Shown here: piece after piece, positions 33,562 to 41,262 of the stretch
How the letters are laid out: every line of letters starts with the position of its first letter
Position numbering within the stretch: position 1 is the first letter of the stretch
From: Saccharospirillum alexandrii
Lineage (GTDB): Bacteria > Pseudomonadota > Gammaproteobacteria > Pseudomonadales > Natronospirillaceae
Assembly: GCF_004000275.1 (NCBI RefSeq)
Contig: NZ_RCIP01000005.1
Location: forward strand, 248,440 to 312,439
Direction: 5' to 3'
Length of the DNA: 64,000 nucleotides
Program-made: the position numbers and the translations under genes
The notes under the pieces: model-generated
What the model was told of the DNA's origin: nothing
The model's database searches: none
Seen by the model: only the letters and a program-made list of their open reading frames with translations

Positions 33562-34148
33562 ACCAGAGAATCTGCGTCCCGGTACAGCTCTGTCATCTTG
33601 TCGACAATGGCATTGCGGATGCTGGTTTTCTCAAACTCTGATCGACGCGTCAGGTTGGCGAGTTTGACCCTGTGCAGGTGCAGGCAGGGCATATTGGCAT
33701 TGAACTCTCGAAGGTCACCTTTCACCAACATGGGCAGGAAAGGGTCTTCAGAGTGGCGGGTGCGAATCATCTTTTTCAGAGCTTGCTTGAAGGGTATGGG
33801 TACGGGTTTTACATCCCGGCTTTTGTACTTGACGATGACGTAAAAGCCGGTTTTTCCGATCAGCTCGCCCGGGACGATATGAAAGCCGGTATCGCGAACA
33901 GCCTCCGGCGCAACGCCATGGAAGGTGTCGTGAAAGGCATAAGGGTTGGGCAGCACGACCATCTTGCTGTTTTCGGTGCTGGGAAAATACAGGCTGTAGT
34001 TGGTATAGAATTGCTCGACCGAGGGCGAATAGACGCACAGGCGGCTTTCAAAGCAGCGCACAAAATCAACCGCCTGATTGCGGCTCTGGATGGAGTCCAG
34101 GCTCCATTCCAGGTCGCTGTTTTGGGGTTGCTGTGCCATGGTGGTCAT
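33558..34148 (-). CDS. Hypothetical protein, 196 aa
   Basis: No family is recognised. The start at 34148 follows AAGGAGCAGG; an ATG at 34181 adds eleven basic residues without support. The protein is soluble and mixed alpha/beta with many aromatic residues (VEQFYTNYSLYFPSTEN, HDTFHGV, GKTGFYVIVKYKS). It has a conserved-looking NMPCLHLHRVKLANLTRRSE stretch near residues 155-175, which could suggest a PilZ-like or nucleotide-binding role, but this is not supported by a clear motif. Its stop overlaps the alkB stop. Confidence 0.6.
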   Translation of the reverse strand: MTTMAQQPQNSDLEWSLDSIQSRNQAVDFVRCFESRLCVYSPSVEQFYTNYSLYFPSTENSKMVVLPNPYAFHDTFHGVAPEAVRDTGFHIVPGELIGKTGFYVIVKYKSRDVKPVPIPFKQALKKMIRTRHSEDPFLPMLVKGDLREFNANMPCLHLHRVKLANLTRRSEFEKTSIRNAIVDKMTELYRDADSLV

Positions 34149-34556
34149 TAGCCTGCTCCTTCGCCGGTAAGGCGGTATCACCCGAATGTCGGTGCGCTCA
34201 ATGCGCAGTCGGTCTGCTACCAGCGCGCTGCCGGGCTAGTGCCAGCGCGGGCGTTTACATGAAATCCGGGGTTATACGGTTACTATAGGGTAAAAGACCC
34301 CTACTCGACGACTAACCCCTCGATTGAGTGTAAATTGTGACGCTGGTTCAAAATCGTACAGTGTTTTGCCAGTGTTGGCGTCAAAATAATCACACTCGAC
34401 CAAGGTTGTTTTTTGAACAGTTTTATATTGACAGTCTTTTGGCGCGACTTAAAGCGCAATTTTTGGAACAATGCGCGGTTTTGTTGCCTGACACCCAACG
34501 CTAGCCTTGGGTGAGCAAACCGCGAACATGAGAATAAACTGGTGGGAGAATGCCAA
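34149..34556. other. 408-base divergent intergenic region
   Basis: This gap between the 196-aa gene and tesB has a short direct repeat (CCAGCGCG near 34210 and 34240) and a TTGACA element at 34428 that may serve tesB. No gene or strong hairpin was seen. Confidence 0.45.
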
Positions 34557-35429
34557 ATGGCAAACGCTGTTGTTGAGCGCCTGATCGAATTATTGCAGCT
34601 GGAACCAATAGGCCAGCTGCGCTACCGCGGCTTATCGCAGGATCTGGGGTACCCCAAGGTATTTGGCGGGCAGGTGATCGGCCAGGCCTTGTCGGCGGCG
34701 ATTCAGACGCTCGACAGCCGCATGCCGCACTCATTGCACTCCTACTTTCTGCGCCCGGGTGATACCAACCACCCGATCGAGTATGAAGTCGAAATTATTC
34801 GCGACGGTCGCTCTTTCAGCGTGCGCCGGGTCATTGCCAGCCAGTTTGGCAAACCCATTCTGGCCATGACGGCCTCGTTTCAGACCCAGGAGACGGGTCT
34901 GGAGCATCAGGATTCGATGCCGAATGTACCGGGCCCCGAGGTGTTGGAATCGGAAGTGAAGCTCTACCGGGACCATGCCGATGAGATCCCCGGCCGGGTG
35001 CGGGATCTGTTCACCGCCGAACGACCGATTGAATACCGCATTGTGGAGGCGCAGAACCCATTCCGACCTCGCCATGGTATCGCCAAGCGCCATATGTGGA
35101 TTCGCGCCAACGGCAGCCTGCCGGATGACCCGCTGGTGCATCAGTCCATGCTCGCCTACACCACCGATTACGGGTTTCTGGAAACAGCATTGATGCCGCA
35201 CGGCATCTCGCTGATGAAGCCGGGTCTGACGATTGCCAGCCTCGACCACGCCATCTGGTTTCATCGCCCGTTCCGGCTCGACGACTGGTTGCTCTATGTA
35301 GCCGATAGCCCAAGCGCCAGTGGCGCGCGCGGCTATGTGCGCGGGCAGATATTCGATCGCGATGGCAATCTGGTTGCCAGCACCGCTCAGGAAGGGCTGA
35401 TTCGTTATGCCGGTGATACCGATGAGTGA
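34557..35429 (+). CDS. tesB: Acyl-CoA thioesterase II
   Basis: A 290-aa double-hotdog thioesterase. TesB features are FGGQVIGQALSAA (about 37-49), HSLHSYFLRPG, NPFRPRHG, and the catalytic triad context of SLDHAIWFHRPF (Asp) and STAQEGLIR (Gln) near the C-terminus. It hydrolyses medium- and long-chain acyl-CoA. ATG 34557 is preceded by GGGAGA; a GTG at 34542 is the alternative. The gene overlaps ubiX by eight bases, so the three genes from here to 37196 form an operon. Confidence 0.93.
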   Translation: MANAVVERLIELLQLEPIGQLRYRGLSQDLGYPKVFGGQVIGQALSAAIQTLDSRMPHSLHSYFLRPGDTNHPIEYEVEIIRDGRSFSVRRVIASQFGKPILAMTASFQTQETGLEHQDSMPNVPGPEVLESEVKLYRDHADEIPGRVRDLFTAERPIEYRIVEAQNPFRPRHGIAKRHMWIRANGSLPDDPLVHQSMLAYTTDYGFLETALMPHGISLMKPGLTIASLDHAIWFHRPFRLDDWLLYVADSPSASGARGYVRGQIFDRDGNLVASTAQEGLIRYAGDTDE

Positions 35430-36075
35430 AACAACCAATAAGACACCGCGTCTGCGCATTACCCTGGGCATTACCGGTGCCTCGGGTACGCCCTACGCTG
35501 AGCGTCTGCTGCAGGTGTTGCTGGCGGCGGATTATGAGGTGCATCTGCTAGTCTCCAAGGCCGCTTTAATGGTTGCCGCCGTGGAAACCGGCACGCCCTG
35601 GCCAGCCCAGCACGAGAAGCTGGCGTCCTATTTGCGGGAGCGGCTGGGCACGGGTGGCGAGCTGATCATCGCCGGACGGGAAGACTGGATGAGCCCGGTT
35701 GCCAGCGGCTCCGGCGCGCCGGAGACGATGATTGTCTGCCCCTGTTCCACCGGCACGCTGGCGTCCATTGCCACCGGTCAGTGCGATAACCTGATCGAAC
35801 GTGGCGCCGATGTGGTGTTGAAAGAAGGCGGCAAGCTGATTCTGGTACCGCGCGAAACGCCCTACAGCGAAATTCACCTGGCCAACATGCTGACGCTGAA
35901 GCGCGCCGGTGCCCACATTGTTCCGGCCAGTCCGGGCTTTTACCACAAACCCGACACCGTGGCGGACATGGTCGATTTCATCGTCGCCCGGGTGCTCAAA
36001 TGCGCCGGTATTCCGCAGACGCTGCTGCCGCCCTGGGGTTACAGCGGGGCTGGCCCGGAGCCCGATACCGATTGA
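35422..36075 (+). CDS. ubiX: Flavin prenyltransferase UbiX
   Basis: A 217-aa flavoprotein of the UbiX/Pad1 family. Motifs are GITGASGTPYAERLLQVL (17-34), PVASGSGAPETMIVCPCSTGTLASIA with the flavin-contacting serine region, and LILVPRETPYSEIHLANML. It attaches dimethylallyl phosphate to FMN, producing the prenylated cofactor of UbiD decarboxylases in ubiquinone synthesis. UbiD is not in the window. The start lies inside the tesB stop region and its stop overlaps the next start (TGATG). Confidence 0.92.
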   Translation: MSETTNKTPRLRITLGITGASGTPYAERLLQVLLAADYEVHLLVSKAALMVAAVETGTPWPAQHEKLASYLRERLGTGGELIIAGREDWMSPVASGSGAPETMIVCPCSTGTLASIATGQCDNLIERGADVVLKEGGKLILVPRETPYSEIHLANMLTLKRAGAHIVPASPGFYHKPDTVADMVDFIVARVLKCAGIPQTLLPPWGYSGAGPEPDTD

Positions 36076-37196
36076 TGCGGGTTCTGTTGCTCAGTGCCTA
36101 TCACAGCGCCAGTCATCAGTACTGGTGCGAGGGCCTTATGGCGGCCTTTCCGGACATCGACTGGACGCTCAAGACCCAGCCGGCGCGTCATTTCAGCTGG
36201 CGTGTAGAAGCTTCTGGCCTGCTCTGGGCGCTGGCTGACGACGCCGATTTCGAATGCGACTACGACCTGATCATTGCCACCAGCCTGAGCGACCTGACCC
36301 GGTTGCGGGCCTTTCGACCGCACCTGGCGGCCATTCCAACCTGGCTGTATTTCCACGAAAACCAGTTCGCGCACCCACGCTCGGCTTCGCAAGCGACCGA
36401 TCACCAGATCGGCTGGCAGTTCCTCAGCATTCAGAATGCACTCTGTGCCGACTGGCTCAGCTTCAATACCGAGTTTAACCGGCGCACCTTTTTAAGCGGG
36501 GCTCGAAAGCTGTTGCGCCGGTTTCCGGAAAAGCTGCCGGGCAACCCGATTGAACGCATCGAACAGCGCTCGGATGTCTTGCCTGTGCCGTTGACCGAGG
36601 CGTTTTCGGCGCTGCGCGACCGGCCCAAAGAAGCCGATCTGATCGTATGGAATCACCGTTGGGAGTGGGACAAGCAGCCTGAGCGGTTTTTGGCGGCGTT
36701 GCTGCAGCTGCGTGACGCCGGCATTGGTTTCAGGCTGGCGATGCTGGGCTCGGGCGGTGGCCGGAATGCTGAGTTTGAACGCCAGCGGCAAGCGCTGAGC
36801 GACTCGATTGTGCACTGGGGTGAAGCCGCTCAAAGTGACTATCAGCAGTGGATTGGTCGGGCGGGTGTGGGCGTTTCAACGTCGCTGCACGATTTTCAGG
36901 GGCTGTCCATGCTGGAGCTGGCGCAGGCCGGTGCTCAGGTCGTGGTGCCACATCGCCTGGCCTACCCTGAGGTGTTGCCTGATGCGCGTTTCTATACCGG
37001 TTCTGAAAGCGACGCCCAGCGTGATGTGGCCGACCTGACAGCAGTACTGAAATCCGTGCTGGCGGGCATTGGCGATGCGCCGGCTGCCAAGCCGGCTGTG
37101 CCGCTCTGGTCTGAACTGGCCGGGTGCTATGCCGACCGGATGAACACTATTGCTTCAGAGTACGACCGCCGTCGACCGCCAATATCTGGCCGGTAA
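36075..37196 (+). CDS. DUF3524 glycosyltransferase (tRNA-queuosine mannosyltransferase-like)
   Basis: A 373-aa GT-B glycosyltransferase. The N-terminal DUF3524 domain shows LLLSAYHSASHQYWCEGL and FHENQFAHP (about 93-101). The C-terminal GT-1-like domain shows VWNHRWEWDKQPERFL and STSLHDFQGLSMLELAQAGA. Animal relatives (GTDC1) mannosylate queuosine of tRNA-Asp; bacterial members carry the family name but are mostly uncharacterised. It overlaps ubiX by one base. Its last 50 bases overlap the convergent pteridine reductase gene. Confidence 0.8.
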   Translation: MRVLLLSAYHSASHQYWCEGLMAAFPDIDWTLKTQPARHFSWRVEASGLLWALADDADFECDYDLIIATSLSDLTRLRAFRPHLAAIPTWLYFHENQFAHPRSASQATDHQIGWQFLSIQNALCADWLSFNTEFNRRTFLSGARKLLRRFPEKLPGNPIERIEQRSDVLPVPLTEAFSALRDRPKEADLIVWNHRWEWDKQPERFLAALLQLRDAGIGFRLAMLGSGGGRNAEFERQRQALSDSIVHWGEAAQSDYQQWIGRAGVGVSTSLHDFQGLSMLELAQAGAQVVVPHRLAYPEVLPDARFYTGSESDAQRDVADLTAVLKSVLAGIGDAPAAKPAVPLWSELAGCYADRMNTIASEYDRRRPPISGR

Positions 37197-37911
37197 CATA
37201 GGGCGCGGTCGCCAGAAACAGCGCCGCTTCGGCAATGTCGGTCGGGTTGCCCATGCGCGCCAGCGGAACGTTGCCGGTCAGCGCTGCTTCATACTCATCG
37301 CCTTCCTGCTCGGGCAGCAAAATGGCCCCGGGCGCGATGGCATTGGCGCGAACCCGGGGTGCCAGATCCAGTGCAGCGCTTTTGGTCAGGCTGATCAGGC
37401 CGGCCTTGGCCGCGCCGTAGGCCGGGTGATCGGCCAGCGGGCGCAGGGCATGAATGTCGACCAAATTGATGATGGTGCCCTCACAGCGTTTCAGTTCCGG
37501 TGCCAGCGCCTGAATCATCGCCATCGGCAGCAGCAGGTTGCTGTGCATCAGGGCATGAATGGCGTCGTCGGTAATCTCGCCCCAGGGGGTGGGGAAGAAG
37601 CTGGAGGCGTTGTTGATCAGCACATCGACCTGGCCAAACACGGCAATGGCGTCATGTGCCGCGGCCTGAATGGTGGTTTGGGTGTCGAGCGCTGATTGAA
37701 TGCAGGCGGCGGTCTCTGGCCGTGCCTGATTGAGCTCATCGACCAGGGCGATGGCATCCTGTTCGCTGCTGCGGTAGTGGATAACGACCCGAAAACCGGC
37801 GGCGTGAAATACCCGGGCGGTTTCGGCGCCCACCCGACGCGCGGCGCCGGTGAGAAAAACGACCGGCGCCGCGGCCGATTCCTGTGTGATGGTGCTGCTT
37901 AGTCGGACCAC
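37147..37911 (-). CDS. folM: Pteridine reductase (short-chain dehydrogenase, FolM-like)
   Basis: A 254-aa SDR. The cofactor motif is TGAARRVGAETAR, whose Arg-rich form indicates NADPH. NNASSFFPTPWG is the NNAS motif, and the active site is YGAAKAG. The usual catalytic Ser position is Asp in LVDIHALRP, as in FolM and pteridine reductases. It reduces dihydrobiopterin-like or dihydrofolate substrates. It overlaps cca upstream by 13 bases, so the two are cotranscribed. Confidence 0.85.
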   Translation of the reverse strand: MVRLSSTITQESAAAPVVFLTGAARRVGAETARVFHAAGFRVVIHYRSSEQDAIALVDELNQARPETAACIQSALDTQTTIQAAAHDAIAVFGQVDVLINNASSFFPTPWGEITDDAIHALMHSNLLLPMAMIQALAPELKRCEGTIINLVDIHALRPLADHPAYGAAKAGLISLTKSAALDLAPRVRANAIAPGAILLPEQEGDEYEAALTGNVPLARMGNPTDIAEAALFLATAPYVTGQILAVDGGRTLKQ

Positions 37912-39128
37912 GTTGCCTTCTCCTGCGCCACGGCGCGTACCCGTTCCCGGTTCAGCGCCTCGCCCAGCTCAGCGCCCTGATACCCCTGTGCGGCCAGATC
38001 GGCCGGTAATACCGACCCACAAGCCGCCAGACAGCGTTCAAATAATGCTGCCTGAGGGTACGGTTGCTGTTCCAGACCGGATCGTCCGCGGGCATCACAT
38101 TCGCAGGCTTGCAGGAATTGCCGGAAATGGTCGCTCTGGCGAAAGGCCCCGAGCTTGTTCAGGGTTTTGACGATGGTCGCCGGGCGCAGTTCCCGAATGC
38201 GATGGCAATGGGTGTGATAGCGCGCGGTATGCTCGGCCAGCGCGGCGGCTTTTTTCGGCCAGCGCCAGTCGCTGGCGTGCTGGCGAATCAGGTCGGCCCC
38301 CAGGTCTTCGTGGCCCCGGTGCGAGGGCCAGTTGGTGGGTTCGGTGAGGGCTTTGCCCAGGTCGTGACTGAGCGTTGCGACCCGAACGTCAAGCGGGGCG
38401 TCCATCTGTACGGCGATCTGCAGGGCTTTGAGGGTATGAATGCCGGTATCGACTTCGGGGTGCCAGCGCATTGGCTGGGGTATGCCGAACAGGGCGTCGA
38501 GCGCCGGGAAGACGACCTTGAGTGCCCCACAGGCGCGCAATACCTGGAAGAAGACTTCGGGGTTGGGCTCCATCAGGGCCCGGCTCATTTCCTGCCAGAT
38601 GCGTTCCGGTACCAGGTAGCCCAGTTCGCCTTCCTGAACCATGTCGCACATCAGGGCCTGGGTGTCGCCGGCGACGCTGAAGCCGAGGTGGTCGAACCGG
38701 GCAGCAAAGCGCGCGACGCGCAATACGCGCAGAGGGTCTTCGCGAAAGGCGGGCGAGACGTGGCGCAGCAGGCGGGCGTCGAGGTCGGCCTTGCCGTGGT
38801 AGGGGTCGATTAGGGTGCCGTCGTTTGCCTGCGCCATGGCGTTGATGGTGAGGTCGCGGCGCAGCAGGTCGTCTTCAAGCGTGACATCGGGTGAAAACTG
38901 AACTTCAAAGCCGGTGTAACCATGGCCCGATTTACGCTCGGTGCGTGCCAGGGCATATTCCTCTTTGCTGCTGGGGTGCAGGTACACGGGAAAGTCGGCC
39001 CCAACGCGCTGGTAGCCTTCCTGTTCCAGTTGCCCGGGCGTGGCGCCAACAACCACCCAGTCGTGATCTTTTACAGCAAGGCCGAGCAAGGTGTCGCGAA
39101 CGGCACCACCAACGAGGTAGATGTCCAT
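37899..39128 (-). CDS. cca: Multifunctional CCA tRNA nucleotidyltransferase
   Basis: A 409-aa class II enzyme. The nucleotidyltransferase head reads YLVGGAVRD (4-12) and KDHDWVV with catalytic Asp residues. RRDLTINAMA (about 89-98) selects nucleotides, and EDPLRVLRVARFAARF follows. The C-terminal HD domain (LSHDLGK, about residue 255) gives phosphohydrolase and phosphodiesterase activities found in gammaproteobacterial Cca. It adds or repairs the 3' CCA end of tRNA. The tail ends within the start of the pteridine reductase gene. Confidence 0.95.
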   Translation of the reverse strand: MDIYLVGGAVRDTLLGLAVKDHDWVVVGATPGQLEQEGYQRVGADFPVYLHPSSKEEYALARTERKSGHGYTGFEVQFSPDVTLEDDLLRRDLTINAMAQANDGTLIDPYHGKADLDARLLRHVSPAFREDPLRVLRVARFAARFDHLGFSVAGDTQALMCDMVQEGELGYLVPERIWQEMSRALMEPNPEVFFQVLRACGALKVVFPALDALFGIPQPMRWHPEVDTGIHTLKALQIAVQMDAPLDVRVATLSHDLGKALTEPTNWPSHRGHEDLGADLIRQHASDWRWPKKAAALAEHTARYHTHCHRIRELRPATIVKTLNKLGAFRQSDHFRQFLQACECDARGRSGLEQQPYPQAALFERCLAACGSVLPADLAAQGYQGAELGEALNRERVRAVAQEKATWSD

Positions 39129-39215
39129 GAAGGGTAGTCAGGCAAGCGTTGAGAATGTGATGCTAGTGTAGTGGAAAGTGGGCTGTGGTTGCAGGGGGTT
39201 CGGTGGCTGTAGTTC

Positions 39216-39328
39216 GTGTCAGCCACCGGGCATATCTGTCCGGGGTCGGCGTGGACCCGTCCATGGGGCCTAGACCGCAACATCCATGTTGCGGACTTCC
39301 CCGCACAGATATACCCGTTGGCTGTCAC
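39216..39328 (+). repeat. Three-way-junction intergenic palindrome, copy 4
   Basis: Outer arms of 30 bp with four mismatches (39216-39245 and 39299-39328) enclose a CCC/GGG hairpin and CCGCAACAT-CC-ATGTTGCGG. It lies in the 230-base gap between the cca start and the end of the TraF-like gene, which holds no other recognised signal. Confidence 0.88.
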
Positions 39329-39358
39329 TTGGTTGGCAGCCAATCCTCAGTTTAGGGA

Positions 39359-41128
39359 TTAAAACTCCATCGAGAACTGAGCAACCATGCCTGCGTCCTG
39401 AATCACCTCATCCCAGTCATCAAATGACTTGGGTTTGAACCAGCCCGTCAGATCCAGGCCAACACCCCAGGGGGTGAAACCAAAGCCAGCGGAAATGACA
39501 TGGCTGTCTTCCACGCTCAGGTTATTGCGGTAGCCGCCGCGTAGCTTGAACCAGTTGTACGCGTTGAATTCAGCGCCCAGGCCCAGGTAGCGGGTCGGCA
39601 CGCCGTATTTCAGGGGCTGGTTTTCGGTGATGTCCAGGTCAGCCGCCAGGGTGGTCCAGCGGGTCATGTGGGCACCGCCGATGCGCATTTTGGGGCCAAT
39701 GCTGACATCGGCGCCTGAGGTGGTTTCAAAGGTTTGCGGAATCAGGTCTTTGATCACCAGACCACCGCGTACCTGGCCGTTTAATACATCGGGCCAGTTC
39801 TTGGCGACACCGACGTCTACGTTGGCGGTAATGACGTTGGTTGAGTTTTCTTCAATCAGCGTGGCTGTGTCACCAAACTCGTCTTCAGCTTCTTCAATGG
39901 TGAAGCGCTTTTCGAAGATGTTCAGGCTGACCAGCTTGGGTGTAACACCGGCCGAGAACGACTCGCCCATGTATTCGAAATCCCGTGCGATGGTGACGCC
40001 GAATTCTGTGACCGATGCGCCGATGATTTCCATTTCGGAGTCAAAATTATCCAATGTGGGTGCATCGATTTCACCGTTGGCGTAGTAGTTACCATCATAA
40101 TCAATAAGGGCAGTTTGTTCTGCGTCAACCGCATTTTGAGCAGTAGTAAGATTACCCGATAGTACAGTAAGTTCATCACCCCAGTCAGAAAGGTCACTTA
40201 TATACGCTGGATCCGCGTTTCCACCTGGATAAGTATCAGTGTCATTAGGATCAGGTAATGTCGCGACATGATTTGTTACTGCCTGGTTGGCATTGGATAG
40301 TTCTACTAGTGACCCGCTAAGCTCGGTCGATTGACTTGAAAGTCCAGTCAAGTCTTCAAGCAATAAATCAATTTCATTAAAGTCGTTGTTGTTCAGAAAT
40401 ACCTTGGCACCAATAGTTGTGTTGTTGGAAATATTAAAACCAAAACTGTAACCACTACGAGGAAGACTCAAACTAATGAAGTCAGCACCCAGCCCCAAAC
40501 TGAATGATTTCTCGTCGAATGATTGAAAGTCAGTTTTAGTGTTTTGAACAACACGATCAAGATTATTAGCCTCGGTGTCGGCTGTATTTGCTTTGTTATC
40601 CAAGGTAGTCGTATTAGTTACCAGAGCTTCTGATTCTGTAGTGAGATCATTTATGTCATATCCAGATCCGTCACTGCCATTCAGCTGACCATCGTCGTCA
40701 ATATCTGCTTCTACATTGGCCGAAACGGTACTTAAGGTAGAGACATTGGCGGTAATGTTAACTAATACATCTTCCATTGATTCAATGCCAGCATCCGTAT
40801 CCCCAAAAACCGCAACGCTGAATGCATCAGCATCAATGGTTTCAAACTGATCAATGGTACCGCCGTCATCGGTGAAGGCTTTGCCGGAGGTGATGACGCC
40901 GTCGGAGTCGTCGATGGAAAAGCGGAATGAAGGCAGTGTCATCGCGAAGGATGATTCCCGGCCCAGTGCCGACAGCAAGGCGGGGTTGAACGAATGCACG
41001 CTCGACAACGATGCCGACGCTACCCCGGTATTACCCATGGCGTTCGATTTCGCATCATTCCCTGTGAAGGGAGTTGCCTGGGCGGCACTGGCAGCAATAA
41101 CGGAGAGAGCAATCAGCGTTTTTTTCAT
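39359..41128 (-). CDS. TraF-like outer-membrane beta-barrel protein
   Basis: A 589-aa secreted protein with a signal peptide (MKKTLIALSVIAASAAQA) and the TraF_2-type (plasmid transfer TraF-like) features: NAMGNTGVASASLSSVHSFNPALLS near the N-terminus, a C-terminal barrel with repeated alternating strands, and a terminal Phe. The start at 41128 follows AAAGG. The middle (about residues 95-350) is a Thr/Asp/Asn-rich helical insert whose DNA is clearly more AT-rich than both ends. A paralog lies at 42870 and a lipoprotein gene between them. Function unknown; true conjugation genes are absent. Confidence 0.75.
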   Translation of the reverse strand: MKKTLIALSVIAASAAQATPFTGNDAKSNAMGNTGVASASLSSVHSFNPALLSALGRESSFAMTLPSFRFSIDDSDGVITSGKAFTDDGGTIDQFETIDADAFSVAVFGDTDAGIESMEDVLVNITANVSTLSTVSANVEADIDDDGQLNGSDGSGYDINDLTTESEALVTNTTTLDNKANTADTEANNLDRVVQNTKTDFQSFDEKSFSLGLGADFISLSLPRSGYSFGFNISNNTTIGAKVFLNNNDFNEIDLLLEDLTGLSSQSTELSGSLVELSNANQAVTNHVATLPDPNDTDTYPGGNADPAYISDLSDWGDELTVLSGNLTTAQNAVDAEQTALIDYDGNYYANGEIDAPTLDNFDSEMEIIGASVTEFGVTIARDFEYMGESFSAGVTPKLVSLNIFEKRFTIEEAEDEFGDTATLIEENSTNVITANVDVGVAKNWPDVLNGQVRGGLVIKDLIPQTFETTSGADVSIGPKMRIGGAHMTRWTTLAADLDITENQPLKYGVPTRYLGLGAEFNAYNWFKLRGGYRNNLSVEDSHVISAGFGFTPWGVGLDLTGWFKPKSFDDWDEVIQDAGMVAQFSMEF

Positions 41129-41211
41129 CGGATGACCTTTCGCTTGAACATCAGTGGAACACAAGGTTGGCAAGTCTACTTACAGCTTAGCCGAATTTAT
41201 CGTTGGTGCAA

Positions 41212-41241
41212 AAAAGCCGGTCAAACAGTTGACCGGCTTTT
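41212..41241 (-). terminator. Intrinsic terminator of the lipoprotein gene
   Basis: Arms AAAAGCCGGTCAA and TTGACCGGCTTTT with a four-base loop. On the minus strand the stem ends in seven T. It separates the lipoprotein operon from the downstream TraF-like gene, which must have its own promoter. Confidence 0.85.
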
Positions 41242-41262
41242 AATGAGGGCTTCCTGTTTGCG

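Noticed and set aside
34200-34260. Fifth copy of the three-way-junction palindrome
   Set aside because: A GC-rich stretch with repeated CCAGCGCG lacks the outer arms and the CATCCATG hairpin.
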